Below, piece after piece: positions 7,886 to 17,594 of a stretch of 64,000 nucleotides of DNA (its first letter is position 1; every line of letters starts with the position of its first letter). Below the pieces are notes generated by a model. The model saw nothing but the letters and a program-made list of their open reading frames with translations. It had not been told where the DNA came from and searched no databases. This stretch comes from an uncultured Bacteroidota bacterium (GTDB lineage: Bacteria > Bacteroidota > Bacteroidia > Flavobacteriales > Flavobacteriaceae), in the NCBI GenBank assembly GCA_902594745.1, contig CACJNF010000001.1:62001-126000 (forward strand), read 5' to 3'. A program made the position numbers and the translations under genes.

Positions 7886-8671
7886 TTAATTTTTTTGAAA
7901 GTAACCTTTCATAATTCCACGTTGAGAGTTTTCTATAAACTGAATTATTTCATCTCTTTCAGGTGTTGCATTTAATTCAGCTTGAATAATTTCCATCGCC
8001 TGAGTATTATTATATTTCTTTTGATAAAGGATTCTATAGATATTTTGAATTTCTTGAACTTTTGCACTTGTGAATCCTCTTCTTCTTAAACCAACAGAAT
8101 TAATTCCTACATATGATAATGGTTCTCTAGCAGCTTTAACAAATGGAGGTACATCTTTTCTAACCAGTGATCCACCTGCTACAAATGCATGTGATCCTAT
8201 CTTACAAAATTGATGTACTGCGACAAACCCTGAAAGAATAACATAATCACCAACAGTTATATGTCCTGCTAATGTTGAACTATTAGAGAATATACAATTA
8301 TCACCAACAAAACAATCATGAGCAACATGTGAATAGGCCATAATTAAACAATTAGAGCCTATTTTGGTTGTTCCTCTATCTTTTGTTCCTCTGTTAATAG
8401 TAACACACTCTCTTATAGTTGTGTTATCTCCAATTTCACAAAGTGACTCTTCTCCTTCAAATTTTAAATCTTGAGGCACTCCTGAAATAACTGCTCCAGG
8501 ATAAATATTACAGTTTTTACCAATTCTTGCCCCTTCCATTATAGTAACATTCGAACCTACCCAAGTCCCCTCTCCAATTTCAACATCACTACTAATTGTT
8601 GCAAATGGCTCTACAACTACATTTTTTGCAATTTTTGCTCCAGGGTGTACATATGCTAAAGGTTGATTCAT
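7886..8671 (-). CDS. lpxA: Acyl-ACP--UDP-N-acetylglucosamine O-acyltransferase
   Basis: First step of lipid A synthesis: transfers a 3-hydroxyacyl chain from ACP to the 3-OH of UDP-GlcNAc. The protein is a left-handed beta-helix of hexapeptide repeats with the catalytic His in MAYSHVAHDC, the chain-length/substrate region HQFCKIGSHAFVAGGS and a C-terminal helical domain (FTSAKVQEIQNIYRILY). Length is 261 residues, as expected. Two bases separate it from lpxC/fabZ. Confidence 0.95.
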   Translation of the reverse strand: MNQPLAYVHPGAKIAKNVVVEPFATISSDVEIGEGTWVGSNVTIMEGARIGKNCNIYPGAVISGVPQDLKFEGEESLCEIGDNTTIRECVTINRGTKDRGTTKIGSNCLIMAYSHVAHDCFVGDNCIFSNSSTLAGHITVGDYVILSGFVAVHQFCKIGSHAFVAGGSLVRKDVPPFVKAAREPLSYVGINSVGLRRRGFTSAKVQEIQNIYRILYQKKYNNTQAMEIIQAELNATPERDEIIQFIENSQRGIMKGYFQKN

Positions 8672-8673
8672 AA

Positions 8674-10074
8674 TTATGTTTTTTTAATAATTTTTGCCAT
8701 AAACTCTCCTTCACTTTTCACTTCATCTCCAACAAATGATTGTCCATACATATGAATAATTCCTCTTCTTATTGGAGATATAAGCTCTAATTTACAAATA
8801 AGTGTATCACCAGGGACAACAGGGTTCTTAAACTTACATTTATCCATCTTCATAAAAAATGTTAAATAGTTTTCTGGATCCGGAACAGTGTTAAGTACTA
8901 GAACTCCCCCAGCCTGAGCCATAAATTCAACCTGAAGTACTCCGGGCATTACTGGTGCACCAGGAAAATGTCCTTCAACCCATGATTCAGTTTCTTCAAC
9001 TTTTCTTAGACCAATAACGTGAGATTCAGATAGTTCAAGAACCTCATCAATTAATAAAAATGGTGGGCGATGAGGAATTACTTTCATAATTTGATTCGAG
9101 TCCATTAATGGCTTCTTTTCAAAATCAATTTTTGGTAATGTATTCTTTCTATCCGATTTTATCACTTCAGAGACCTTTTCAGCAAATTTAGCATTTATTG
9201 AATGACCAGGTTTTTCTGCAATAACTTTTCCTCTAATTTTCATTCCAATTAAAGCTAGATCTCCAATCACATCTAACAATTTATGCCTTGCTGCCTCATT
9301 AGGATAGTGAAGATCTAAGTTGTCTAAAATACCATTTGGTGTAACTGAAATAGAATCTTTATTAAATGCTTTCTTTAAAATATCCATATTACTTTCTGCC
9401 AAAGGCTTATCCACATATACTATAGCATTGTTTAAATCACCTCCTTTAATTAATCCATTTTCGAGCAATGTTTCTAGCTCATGTAGAAAGCTAAATGTCC
9501 TTGCTGATGAAATCTCATCCTTAAATTCACTTATATGATTTATTGATGCCTCTTGCTCACCTAAAACTTTAGTGTTATAATCAACTATTGTATTTACTTT
9601 ATAATTTTCATCTGGAATAATTGAAATCTTACTTCCAGAATCTTCACATATATATGAAATTGGTTCAGATGGAAAAAACTCCTCTCTTAAAACATTCTGT
9701 TCAACAATTTTAGCTTCTTCTAAAGCATTAATAAAGAATTTTGAAGATCCATCCATTATTGGAACCTCGGGACCATCAAGACATATAAAACAGTTATCTA
9801 TTTCTAGTCCTGTAATTGCAGCTAGGACATGCTCAGACGTATGTATTCTAAATATACCATTATCAAGATTTGTACCTCTATCAGTATTAGATATATATTT
9901 AATATGAGCATTAATTAAATTATCACCTTCAATATCTTCTCTAACAAAAACTAGACCTGTGTCAGCTGGAGCTGGTTTAAATGTAATATTTACATGTTCA
10001 CCAGTATGGAGACCTACTCCACTTAGCTTTGTTTCTTTTGAAATAGTTTTTTGGGGTACAGTTCTTCTAATCAT
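8674..10074 (-). CDS. lpxC/fabZ: Bifunctional LpxC deacetylase / FabZ dehydratase
   Basis: A natural fusion. Residues about 1-310 are UDP-3-O-acyl-GlcNAc deacetylase (KLSGVGLHTGEHV; zinc His in TSEHVLAA; catalytic Glu in GPEVPIMDGS; second zinc motif HKLLDVIGD; GHSINAKF). From about 325 to the end is 3-hydroxyacyl-ACP dehydratase (PHRPPFLLIDEV with the catalytic His; EGHFPGAPVMPGVLQVEFMA with the catalytic Glu). This fusion is characteristic of Bacteroidota and couples the committed lipid A step to fatty-acid elongation. The start overlaps the lpxD stop. Confidence 0.97.
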   Translation of the reverse strand: MIRRTVPQKTISKETKLSGVGLHTGEHVNITFKPAPADTGLVFVREDIEGDNLINAHIKYISNTDRGTNLDNGIFRIHTSEHVLAAITGLEIDNCFICLDGPEVPIMDGSSKFFINALEEAKIVEQNVLREEFFPSEPISYICEDSGSKISIIPDENYKVNTIVDYNTKVLGEQEASINHISEFKDEISSARTFSFLHELETLLENGLIKGGDLNNAIVYVDKPLAESNMDILKKAFNKDSISVTPNGILDNLDLHYPNEAARHKLLDVIGDLALIGMKIRGKVIAEKPGHSINAKFAEKVSEVIKSDRKNTLPKIDFEKKPLMDSNQIMKVIPHRPPFLLIDEVLELSESHVIGLRKVEETESWVEGHFPGAPVMPGVLQVEFMAQAGGVLVLNTVPDPENYLTFFMKMDKCKFKNPVVPGDTLICKLELISPIRRGIIHMYGQSFVGDEVKSEGEFMAKIIKKT

Positions 10075-11081
10075 TAATCTTTCTTATCTATTTTTTTTAC
10101 AATTTCTGGCAAATTCTTAAAATGAATATATGATTTGTTATAATTCATGTATGAAATTGCAGGAGTACCTGTTATTCTTGCATTACTTTCAACATCAGAT
10201 GTTACACCGGCTTGAGCTTGTATTTTGACATTATCTCCAATTTTTAAATGACCAATTATTCCAACTTGACCACCAATCATACAGTTTTTACCAATCTTTG
10301 TTGACCCAGCAATACCAGACTGAGCTGCTATAGCAGTGTTTTCACCAATTTCAACATTATGTGCAATTTGAATCTGATTGTCAAGTTTTACACCATCTTT
10401 AATAATTGTTGACCCAATAGTAGCTCTATCAATTGTAGAATTTGAACCAATTTCAACATTGTTTCCAATAACTACATTACCGGTTTGAGGTATCTTTTTA
10501 TATGTACCGTCATCATTTGGAGCAAATCCAAACCCATCAGAACCAATTGAGCAGCTTGAATGTATAATACAACTATTTCCAATTATTGTATCATTTAAAA
10601 TTTTTGTTCCAGGATAAATTTTACAATTATTTCCAATTTTAACATTATCTCCTATAAATACTTGATTATCAATAACACAATTATCACCAACTATAGAGTT
10701 TTTCCCAATAGTTGTGTAGGAACCAACATACGAACTCTTTGAAATAGTAGATGATTTATCAATATCAGATTTATCACTAATTCCAGCTCTTTTAGATTTA
10801 CCTTCATTAAATAACTCTAAAATAGTACTAAATGAAGAGTATGGATCTTTAACCTTAATAAGAGTGGTTGTTATTTTTTCTGTAGGTTCAAAATCATTTG
10901 CGACAATTGTAGCAGAGGCATCTGTAGAATAAATGAATTCAGTATACTTTGGATTAGCTAAGAATGTAAGAGAACCTTTTTTGCCCTCTTCTATTTTAGA
11001 TAACGTATTTATATCAACGTCTCTATTCCCAACTACAGTTCCATTTAATTGATCAGCAATCTGTCCAGCTGTAAAATTCAT
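10074..11081 (-). CDS. lpxD: UDP-3-O-acylglucosamine N-acyltransferase
   Basis: Third step of lipid A synthesis: N-acylation of UDP-3-O-acyl-GlcN. An N-terminal uridine-binding domain ([14 protein letters not shown]) leads into a long hexapeptide-repeat beta-helix with the catalytic His in [13 protein letters not shown]. Length is 335 residues, normal. It is the first gene of the minus operon lpxD-lpxC/fabZ-lpxA-efp-sucD-fabG-SPFH, and a -7 box lies a few bases upstream of its ATG. Confidence 0.95.
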   Translation of the reverse strand: MNFTAGQIADQLNGTVVGNRDVDINTLSKIEEGKKGSLTFLANPKYTEFIYSTDASATIVANDFEPTEKITTTLIKVKDPYSSFSTILELFNEGKSKRAGISDKSDIDKSSTISKSSYVGSYTTIGKNSIVGDNCVIDNQVFIGDNVKIGNNCKIYPGTKILNDTIIGNSCIIHSSCSIGSDGFGFAPNDDGTYKKIPQTGNVVIGNNVEIGSNSTIDRATIGSTIIKDGVKLDNQIQIAHNVEIGENTAIAAQSGIAGSTKIGKNCMIGGQVGIIGHLKIGDNVKIQAQAGVTSDVESNARITGTPAISYMNYNKSYIHFKNLPEIVKKIDKKD

Positions 11082-11086
11082 ATCTG

Positions 11087-11094
11087 CAAAATTA
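11087..11094 (-). promoter_or_regulatory. -7 box (TAATTTTG) for the lpxD operon
   Basis: On the minus strand the exact Bacteroidota -7 consensus TAnnTTTG ends 5 bases before the lpxD ATG, predicting an extremely short or absent 5' leader. A clear -33 element was not found. It sits back-to-back with the tsaE promoter. Confidence 0.55.
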
Positions 11095-11113
11095 AAAAAT
11101 TATGCGAAATGCT

Positions 11114-11121
11114 TAAATTTG
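11114..11121 (+). promoter_or_regulatory. -7 box (TAAATTTG) for tsaE
   Basis: Exact TAnnTTTG consensus 10 bases upstream of the tsaE ATG. With the minus-strand box at 11087 it makes a compact divergent promoter pair within 50 bases. Confidence 0.55.
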
Positions 11122-11131
11122 TAAGGTTTTT

Positions 11132-11539
11132 ATGAAGATCAAATATCAATTAAATCAGCTCAAAGAAATATCGTTAAAAGTTACTCAGAACTTTAATAAA
11201 AAAATTGTTTTAATAAGCGGTGAAATGGGTGCAGGTAAAACTACATTGATTAAGGAAATCTTAATAGGGCTGAATGTCATTGACAATATATCAAGTCCTA
11301 CATTTTCTATAATTAATGAGTATAAAACAAAAAATAAAGATGTGATATATCATATGGATTTATACAGAATAAATAAAATTGAGGAATTAGAGGAAATCGG
11401 ATTCTTTGAGTACCTAGAATCTGGGAATTTATGTTTTGTTGAATGGGGTGAAATAATTGAGAATATGATTGGTGAAGATTATAATAAATTTAATCTCATT
11501 GAAAATGGTGATTTAAGAATACTTGAAAAATTAAAATGA
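11132..11539 (+). CDS. tsaE: tRNA t6A synthesis ATPase TsaE
   Basis: The P-loop ATPase that cycles the TsaBD complex making N6-threonylcarbamoyladenosine at tRNA position 37. Motifs seen: Walker A GEMGAGKTTLIKEIL (about 30-44), SPTFSIINEY, HMDLYRI and FVEWGE. Length is 135 residues, normal. The stop overlaps the next ATG as ATGA. Confidence 0.95.
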   Translation: MKIKYQLNQLKEISLKVTQNFNKKIVLISGEMGAGKTTLIKEILIGLNVIDNISSPTFSIINEYKTKNKDVIYHMDLYRINKIEELEEIGFFEYLESGNLCFVEWGEIIENMIGEDYNKFNLIENGDLRILEKLK

Positions 11540-11871
11540 ATTTTTTAAAAAGATTATATTACTACTCTACTGGATTTATTATTGGAATTGTTTTTCTGTT
11601 TTTTATTCTAAATGGCAAAAGAGCTTCTTGTAATTATACTCCTAATGCTCGAGTGATTGACAATATAACATCCAAAGAATTAATTATAGATTCAAACCAT
11701 GAAGGCTTCTTCAATAAAGAAGAGATAATTGAAATTCTTAATAATGGAAAGGTAATCTTTAATAAAAGTGAGCCGAACAAAGAACCTTGCGGCATGTATT
11801 ATATTAAATCAGGAGATTTCAATATAAATGTAATTAATTGCGAGAATGAAGCAACTATAATGATTAATTAG
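11536..11871 (+). CDS. Conserved membrane-anchored protein, possibly DUF4258-type
   Basis: A 111-residue protein with an N-terminal TM helix (about 9-26, YSTGFIIGIVFLFFIL). A soluble domain follows with paired Cys (ASCNYTPNARV, EPCGMYYI, VINCENEA). It resembles the small DUF4258-like protein found next to tsaE in many Flavobacteriia, a resemblance from memory only. It is coupled to tsaE by a 4-base ATGA overlap and runs 8 bases into the convergent proline dehydrogenase. Confidence 0.6.
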   Translation: MNFLKRLYYYSTGFIIGIVFLFFILNGKRASCNYTPNARVIDNITSKELIIDSNHEGFFNKEEIIEILNNGKVIFNKSEPNKEPCGMYYIKSGDFNINVINCENEATIMIN

Positions 11872-13027
11872 AACTTCTTCTTTTAAGTTCCCTCTTGATA
11901 AGTTGTAGTTCCCTCGATGTCTGACCTTTTACAGAGGTGTTTTCCTCTGCCCTTCGAATTAAATAAGGTATTACCTCCTTTATAGGCCCAAAAGGGAGAT
12001 ATTTGATTACATTATAACCTTCTTCAGCTAGATTAAATGATATGTTATCACTCATTCCATAAAGTTGACCAAACCATATTTTTGGATTATTTTTTTGCAT
12101 TTTGCCTTCTTTCATTATATCCAAAATATCATATATGCTTTTCTCGTTATGGGAGCCACAAAAAAGTGAGAAATTATCAAGATTTGATAATATAAACTTT
12201 GCTCCCTCGTTAAAATTTACATCAGTAGCATCTTTAGATTCGCATATAGGAGATTTATAGTTATGTTTTTTAGCTCTTTTATTTTCTTTCTCAATATAAG
12301 CACCCCTTACAAGTTTTATACCAATATGAAAGCTGTTTTCAATAGAAAGGTTTTTTAATTTATTTAAATAGTTTAACCTATCATGTCTGTACATTTGAGA
12401 AGTATTAAAAACAATAGTGCTTTGTTTATTATACTTGATCATCATATTTAAAACTATACCATCAATTGCTCCTTGAAACCATGATTCTTCAGCATCAACT
12501 AGGATTTTAATTTGATTTTCAAATGCTGTTTTACATATAATGTCAAATCTATCAACTATCCTATCATAAAGACCTTTCTCAAAATCTGATAATTCTTTTT
12601 CTTCCGTAACTTTATTAAGTATATCAGAGCTAGCAATAGCAGTTGGTTTAAAAACAGTAAAATCTAATATATTTTTTGAAGCAGCAAACTCAATTGACCT
12701 AATTACTTCTTTTAAAGAATCATCATAAGTTTTTTCATTCTCAAGTCCCTCGACAGAGTAATGAAGATAACTTTTAACGTTTTTATCGTTAAGTTTCTTC
12801 ACTGTCTTGAATGATTCTTGAAGATTTTCTCCTGAGCAAAATTGACGGAAAACAGTTGCTCTAACAATAAATAAAACTGGTAATTTTAATTTTAAGCTTA
12901 GTTCTAGTATGTTTTTACCAAAATTTGTAAGTGTTCTACTGGATATAACTTTGAAAAGAAAGTATGCTTTTTTTAATTCAAAATTTGATTTAAGTATGAA
13001 ACCATTTTTAGTATTGTCTAAAAGCAT
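11864..13027 (-). CDS. Proline dehydrogenase (stand-alone PRODH)
   Basis: FAD-dependent oxidation of proline to pyrroline-5-carboxylate, usually passing electrons to quinone. This is the monofunctional Bacteroidota type (387 residues) without the P5C dehydrogenase half of PutA. The FAD/substrate barrel motifs LVRGAYIEKENKRA and the C-terminal YLPFGPIKEVIPYLIRRAEE are both visible. It is divergent from aroB across a short spacer, with starts 44 bases apart. Confidence 0.93.
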   Translation of the reverse strand: MLLDNTKNGFILKSNFELKKAYFLFKVISSRTLTNFGKNILELSLKLKLPVLFIVRATVFRQFCSGENLQESFKTVKKLNDKNVKSYLHYSVEGLENEKTYDDSLKEVIRSIEFAASKNILDFTVFKPTAIASSDILNKVTEEKELSDFEKGLYDRIVDRFDIICKTAFENQIKILVDAEESWFQGAIDGIVLNMMIKYNKQSTIVFNTSQMYRHDRLNYLNKLKNLSIENSFHIGIKLVRGAYIEKENKRAKKHNYKSPICESKDATDVNFNEGAKFILSNLDNFSLFCGSHNEKSIYDILDIMKEGKMQKNNPKIWFGQLYGMSDNISFNLAEEGYNVIKYLPFGPIKEVIPYLIRRAEENTSVKGQTSRELQLIKRELKRRSSN

Positions 13028-13039
13028 AAAATAAATACC

Positions 13040-13047
13040 TAATTTTG
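13040..13047 (+). promoter_or_regulatory. -7 box (TAATTTTG) for aroB
   Basis: Exact TAnnTTTG match. It covers the TTG that the ORF track uses as the aroB start, which would then lie at or before the transcription start. This supports the ATG at 13072 as the true start. A TTG at 13014 could be a loose -33 element. Confidence 0.55.
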
Positions 13048-13071
13048 CATAAATCTAATCAAAATAAATTA

Positions 13072-14100
13072 ATGAAAGACGATCAATATTCATTACTAAA
13101 AGAAAAGATTAAATCTAACGATTTTAATAGTGTTTTTGTGCTTGTAGACGAAAACACGGATAAGTATTGCTTAGAAATTTTTATCAATAAATCTCAGATA
13201 GAAAATTATAAGAAAATAGTTATCAAATCAGGTGAGGAAAATAAAAATATTGATACATGTGTTAATATATGGAAAGAATTAAATTCACAAAAAGCAGATA
13301 GAAAATCACTTATAATAAATTTAGGAGGTGGTGTACTAACTGATATTGGTGGATTTGTTGCATCAACCTATTTAAGAGGAATAGAATTTATAAATGTTCC
13401 TACAACTTTACTTGGTATGGTAGATGCAGCACATGGTGGAAAAACTGGAATTGATTTTTTGAGTTTAAAAAACCAAATAGGAGTCTTTAGTATGCCAATG
13501 GATGTAATACTAGACTCTGTTTATCTCAAGACGCTTTCTAAAGAAGAATATTTAAATGGATATGCTGAAATATTCAAACATAGTTTTTTAACAGATTCAA
13601 GGGATCTAAACTTTAATTCATTGATTAAGCTTGATTTTTTTAATGATGTTGACTTCATAATTAATAAGTATTCGGATATAAAGAATGAAATTGTAAAAAT
13701 TGACAAATATGAATCTAATTCTAGAAAGGTTCTTAATCTTGGGCATACAATTGGGCATGCATTGGAATCTTATTCATATCTATCAAATAGTTTAGATGAA
13801 TTAAAACATGGGGAGGCAATAATAGTAGGTCTTATAACTGAATTGTATATATCAAATAAACTAAATAATTATCCTCTAGACACAGTAGATAGGCTAAAAG
13901 AAGTATCATTAAAGTATTTTAGTAGAATTAGCCTAAAAGATAGTGACTTAAAAGGTATATATGATCTTATGATTTTTGATAAAAAGAATGATAAAGGGTC
14001 TGTTAACTTCGTTCTCTTAGATAAAAGTGGAAAACCAATTATTGATCAAAAGGTGGATAATGATATCTTTATTGAAGCATTTGCCTATTACAGTCAGTAA
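13072..14100 (+). CDS. aroB: 3-dehydroquinate synthase
   Basis: Second step of the shikimate pathway, using NAD and a divalent metal. Seen: GGGVLTDIGGFVASTYLRG (NAD binding), VPTTLLGMVDAAHGGKTGID, and metal ligands in LNLGHTIGHALES and LKHGEAI. I start at ATG 13072 (342 residues, MKDDQYSLL) rather than the track's TTG 13045, because that TTG lies inside the -7 box. The stop abuts the convergent Lrp gene with no spacer. Confidence 0.95.
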   Translation: MKDDQYSLLKEKIKSNDFNSVFVLVDENTDKYCLEIFINKSQIENYKKIVIKSGEENKNIDTCVNIWKELNSQKADRKSLIINLGGGVLTDIGGFVASTYLRGIEFINVPTTLLGMVDAAHGGKTGIDFLSLKNQIGVFSMPMDVILDSVYLKTLSKEEYLNGYAEIFKHSFLTDSRDLNFNSLIKLDFFNDVDFIINKYSDIKNEIVKIDKYESNSRKVLNLGHTIGHALESYSYLSNSLDELKHGEAIIVGLITELYISNKLNNYPLDTVDRLKEVSLKYFSRISLKDSDLKGIYDLMIFDKKNDKGSVNFVLLDKSGKPIIDQKVDNDIFIEAFAYYSQ

Positions 14101-14574
14101 TTAAAGCTCCTGAAAGATATTTTTCATTAATCTTTTCTTATCATTTATGCTCTCCTCAAGCGAGATCATAGTCTCAGTTCTTAATACTCCCTCTACATCA
14201 TCAATTGAGAAGATAATTTCTCTAGCATGCTCTGTCCCCTTTGCTCTTATTTTACAGAAAATGTTGTATTTACCTGTAGTTATATGAGCCACGGTAACAT
14301 AAGGCTTTTTCTTTAACTCTTCAATTATCTCATATGTTCTTCTGGATCTATCAATCAATACACCTACATATGCAATAAAGTTATAGCCTAACATTTTATA
14401 GTCTAGTGTTAATGAGGAACCTTTAATAATTCCAAGATCTTCCATTTTTTTAACTCTAACATGTACTGTTCCTGCTGAAATAAGAAGTCTTTTAGCAATA
14501 TCAGTGAAAGGAGTTCTTGTATTATCTATTAATATATCTAGGATTCTTCTATCGACGTCGTCTAATTTTTGCAT
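14101..14574 (-). CDS. Lrp/AsnC family transcriptional regulator
   Basis: A 157-residue feast/famine regulator. The N-terminal winged helix (LDDVDRRILDILIDNTRTPF, TDIAKRLLISAGTVHVRVKKM) precedes a RAM/AsnC effector domain (TTGKYNIFCKIRAKGTEH). These proteins form octamers and respond to amino acids. The nearby proline dehydrogenase is one possible target, but this is only inference from position. It is divergent from the XRE gene across a 208-base AT-rich spacer with palindromic sites. Confidence 0.92.
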   Translation of the reverse strand: MQKLDDVDRRILDILIDNTRTPFTDIAKRLLISAGTVHVRVKKMEDLGIIKGSSLTLDYKMLGYNFIAYVGVLIDRSRRTYEIIEELKKKPYVTVAHITTGKYNIFCKIRAKGTEHAREIIFSIDDVEGVLRTETMISLEESINDKKRLMKNIFQEL

Positions 14575-14782
14575 TTTATTTGGAATTTTAGCTAAAATAT
14601 TAAATTTTTTTTAACGTTTTCTCCATTTTTATTGAATTATCTATAGCTATTTCTTAAAATCATTGATTTTATTGCGAATTTTTTTATTTAAATTTACAAT
14701 TGTTCTTTAGTTTACAATTGTAAATTATATAAATATTGTATATTGTAAATCAGTAAGTTATAAAATATAAATAAAGTATTTA
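14575..14782. other. Divergent intergenic region, lrp / xre
   Basis: The longest spacer in the window that could be confirmed gene-free. It holds no ORF, is extremely AT-rich and contains three related TTTACAAT/ATTGTAAA elements at 14693-14749, annotated separately. No exact TAnnTTTG box was found for either flanking gene. Confidence 0.6.
14693..14749. promoter_or_regulatory. Candidate operator array, palindrome TTTACAATTGTAAA
   Basis: A perfect 14-base palindrome TTTACAATTGTAAA at 14711-14724 is flanked by TTTACAATTGT at 14693-14703 (centre 18 bases upstream) and by the half-site ATTGTAAA at 14742-14749 (centre 25 bases downstream). Multiple inverted sites just upstream of an XRE gene resemble repressor operators. 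Either the XRE protein (34 bases away) or the divergent Lrp could bind. Confidence 0.55.
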
Positions 14783-15154
14783 ATGAATAAAAAAAATATA
14801 CTTAATAGAATAAAAAAAATTATATCAGATAATAATCTTAGTAATTCTGAATTTGCTGAAAAAATAGGAATTCCTAAATCATCTGTCACTCACCTACTCT
14901 CCGAGAGAAACAACCCTAGTTTAGATATAATTATTAAAATTTCAGAGACTTTTGAACACATATCTACAGATTATTTAATATTTGGCCATGAAAATGATAC
15001 AAAAACACCCTCAGAGCCTTTAAATAACCTATTTGATAATTTAGTTGAGGAAACTTCTGAAGATTCTGTTAAAGATTTTAATAATAACATAAAATCTATT
15101 ATTCTTATCTACGAAAACAATAAATTTGAACAAATTGATAAGATAAAGGATTGA
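14783..15154 (+). CDS. XRE family helix-turn-helix regulator
   Basis: A 123-residue protein with a Cro/C1-type HTH at about 8-65 (NSEFAEKIGIPKSSVTHLLSERNNPSLDIIIKISE). An acidic C-terminal half without a recognisable effector domain follows. No phage or toxin-antitoxin partner is nearby. The upstream palindromes suggest autoregulation. Its stop is embedded in the TTG start of the next gene (TTGA), so they are likely coupled. Confidence 0.85.
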   Translation: MNKKNILNRIKKIISDNNLSNSEFAEKIGIPKSSVTHLLSERNNPSLDIIIKISETFEHISTDYLIFGHENDTKTPSEPLNNLFDNLVEETSEDSVKDFNNNIKSIILIYENNKFEQIDKIKD

Positions 15155-15522
15155 AAAAGGTAATAATACTCTCATTTCTGTTTATATCATGCTATAGTGT
15201 AGAAAGAGATTGCATAGAATTTAGAACTGGATCTTTTGAATTTAGTACCTCAATAAATGATTCTATTGTTAAATCAACATTTATTAGAACTGATAATTAT
15301 GAAATAGAGCAGTTTAAAGGTGTAAAAGATTCATCTACAATAAGATGGGTTAATGAGTGTGAATTTATCTTAACAAAGATTAACCCAAAGACTAATCAAG
15401 AGAAAAGGCCAATTAGAATTAAAATTTTAAGAACTTACGGCAATTCATATGACTTTGAATACTCTCAAGTAAATAATCCTCAGAAAATAAACAGAGGTAC
15501 TGTCAATAAAATATCCGATTAA
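15151..15522 (+). CDS. Small lipoprotein next to parC
   Basis: A 123-residue predicted lipoprotein starting at TTG 15151 with signal KKVIILSFLFISC (Cys about 14). Conserved-looking features are the ERDCIEFRTGSFEF opening, an internal IRWVNECEFIL and a DFEYSQV segment. In Flavobacteriia a similar small lipoprotein often lies beside parC and is sometimes mislabelled 'DNA topoisomerase IV'; this is from memory. The convergent parC stop overlaps it within a shared TTAA. Confidence 0.65.
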   Translation: MKKVIILSFLFISCYSVERDCIEFRTGSFEFSTSINDSIVKSTFIRTDNYEIEQFKGVKDSSTIRWVNECEFILTKINPKTNQEKRPIRIKILRTYGNSYDFEYSQVNNPQKINRGTVNKISD

Positions 15523-17594
15523 AATTCAAGCTTTGTTTGACTCTCATCATCATTTGACTGAACCTGTTGCTCATCGTTGACCTCAATCTGTTTAATCTTC
15601 TTGATCTTCTCGCCTATTTTATTTTTTTCCTTGTAAGAAATTTTCCTAACGTTATATTTAGTTACAATATTCCCTTTACTGTCCCTTCCCTTAGTACTCA
15701 GATCAGCAAAATCAAGTTCCCATTTTAGTTTTTTAAGAGAAGCACGTTTTCTTAGATATACAGTTACTACATCTGCTTCATCTTTACTATTTTCTGAAAA
15801 GTATAAAACTTCAGAGGCTTCTTTTCCCTGAGTAAGATTATAGTCCTTATCTCTAATAACTCCTGACACCTTAAATCTTTTCATATATGAAGTACCATTT
15901 TTACCATCTCTATAAATAAGATTATAAACGGTCTCCTTAGATTTTGAATTAAAAAGTGATACATGTAAAATATCTCTTCCTACAAATAACTTACTATCAA
16001 CTTTAACAACCTTCATTATACCATCAGATGTAAACACAATAACATCATCAAGGTCAGAACAATCACAGACAAATTCATCCTTTTTAAGAGATGTACCAAC
16101 AAATCCCTCAGCCTTATTAACGTATAGTTTGTAATTTTTAATTGATATGGTTTTCTTATCTAGTTCATCAAACTCATCAATTTTAGTCTTTCTTTTTCTG
16201 TCTTTTCCATAATGTTTCTTTAGATGTGTAAAATATTGTATTGTGTAATCAACAAGATGATTAAGGTTATTTTTTACCTCTTCTATATTAACTTCGATGC
16301 TATCAAGCTTGTCTTTAACCTTGTCTAGATCAAATTTTGAAATTTTTCTTATTGGAATTTCGGTTAGTTTTTTAATATCATCAACTGTAACATCTTTTTT
16401 TAATTTACTTTTAAATGGATCCAAACCAGAGTCTATAGTAGACAAAACATCATCCCATGTTGTCTTTTCCTCAATATCTCTATATATTCTGTTCTCAATA
16501 AATATTCTTTCAAGTGATATGGAATGCCATTGATTTTCTAGTTCATCTAATTGAATTTCTAGTTCTTTCTTGAGTAAATCTTTAGTATTATCTGTAGATA
16601 TTTTTAATATATCTCTTACACCTAAAAATTGAGGCTTATTCTCTGATATAATGCAACATAAAGGAGAAATGGATACTTCACATTGAGTAAATGCGAATAA
16701 TGAATCAATAGTCTTTTGAATCGATGCACCAGATGGCAAATAAACTAATATTTCAACTTCAGCTGAGGTATTATCCTCAATTTTTTTGATTTTAACTTTA
16801 CCTTTTTCAGAGGCTTTAATTATTGACTCAATTAAAGATGCTGTAGTAGTTCCATAAGGTATCTCTTTTATTATTATAGTATTTTTATCGTACTTCTCTA
16901 CAGTTGCCCTTACTTTAACCCTTCCTCCTCTGTTTCCATCATTATAATTTGAAACATCAATACTACCACCAGTTTGAAAATCAGGAAAAAGTTTAAAACT
17001 TCTTCCTTTTAAGTATTTGACACTTCCATCAATTAGCTCATTAAAATTATGAGGTAGTATTTTGGTAGAAAGTCCAACAGCTATACCTTCAGCACCTTGA
17101 GCTAATAGTAATGGAAATTTTACCGGTAAATGAATAGGCTCTTTTTTTCTACCGTCATATGAAAGTTGCCAATTAGTTGTTTTTGGATTGAAAACAACCT
17201 CTAGTGCAAATTTTGATAATCTTGCTTCAATATAACGAGAAGCTGCAGCTCTATCGCCAGTATATATATTTCCCCAATTCCCTTGCATATCAATAAGCAA
17301 CTCCTTTTGCCCAACTTGAACAATTGCGTCAGATATACTTGCATCTCCGTGAGGATGATATTGCATAGTATGACCAACAATATTTGCAACTTTATTATAT
17401 CTTCCATCCTCTAAATCGAACATTGAGTGAAGAATTCTTCTTTGAACTGGTTTTAAACCATCCATTAAATCAGGAACAGCTCTCTCAAGAATTACATAGG
17501 AAGCATAATCAAGGAACCATTCCTTGTACATACCTCCAACTTTAGTTAGGTAATTTGAATCTTCTGTATTTATATTATCATTTATATCACTCAT
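15519..17594 (-). CDS. parC: DNA topoisomerase IV subunit A (GyrA/ParC family)
   Basis: The DNA-cleaving subunit of a type IIA topoisomerase that decatenates or relaxes DNA. It shows [33 protein letters not shown] and the catalytic Tyr in [16 protein letters not shown] long coiled-coil tower follows, then a short C-terminal domain. I prefer the start at 17594 ([12 protein letters not shown], 691 residues), overlapping the parE stop by 8 bases, over the track's 17606. The C-terminal region seems shorter than in many flavobacterial relatives. The absence of a GyrA-box motif and the parE partner favour Topo IV. Confidence 0.9.
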   Translation of the reverse strand: MSDINDNINTEDSNYLTKVGGMYKEWFLDYASYVILERAVPDLMDGLKPVQRRILHSMFDLEDGRYNKVANIVGHTMQYHPHGDASISDAIVQVGQKELLIDMQGNWGNIYTGDRAAASRYIEARLSKFALEVVFNPKTTNWQLSYDGRKKEPIHLPVKFPLLLAQGAEGIAVGLSTKILPHNFNELIDGSVKYLKGRSFKLFPDFQTGGSIDVSNYNDGNRGGRVKVRATVEKYDKNTIIIKEIPYGTTTASLIESIIKASEKGKVKIKKIEDNTSAEVEILVYLPSGASIQKTIDSLFAFTQCEVSISPLCCIISENKPQFLGVRDILKISTDNTKDLLKKELEIQLDELENQWHSISLERIFIENRIYRDIEEKTTWDDVLSTIDSGLDPFKSKLKKDVTVDDIKKLTEIPIRKISKFDLDKVKDKLDSIEVNIEEVKNNLNHLVDYTIQYFTHLKKHYGKDRKRKTKIDEFDELDKKTISIKNYKLYVNKAEGFVGTSLKKDEFVCDCSDLDDVIVFTSDGIMKVVKVDSKLFVGRDILHVSLFNSKSKETVYNLIYRDGKNGTSYMKRFKVSGVIRDKDYNLTQGKEASEVLYFSENSKDEADVVTVYLRKRASLKKLKWELDFADLSTKGRDSKGNIVTKYNVRKISYKEKNKIGEKIKKIKQIEVNDEQQVQSNDDESQTKLEF

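Noticed and set aside
13045-13071. TTG start of aroB
   Set aside because: It lies inside the exact -7 promoter box, so it would not be in the transcript; ATG 13072 fits better.
14783-15154. XRE regulator as a phage repressor or antitoxin
   Set aside because: No integrase, toxin or phage gene is nearby; the neighbours are core genes (aroB, lrp, parC).
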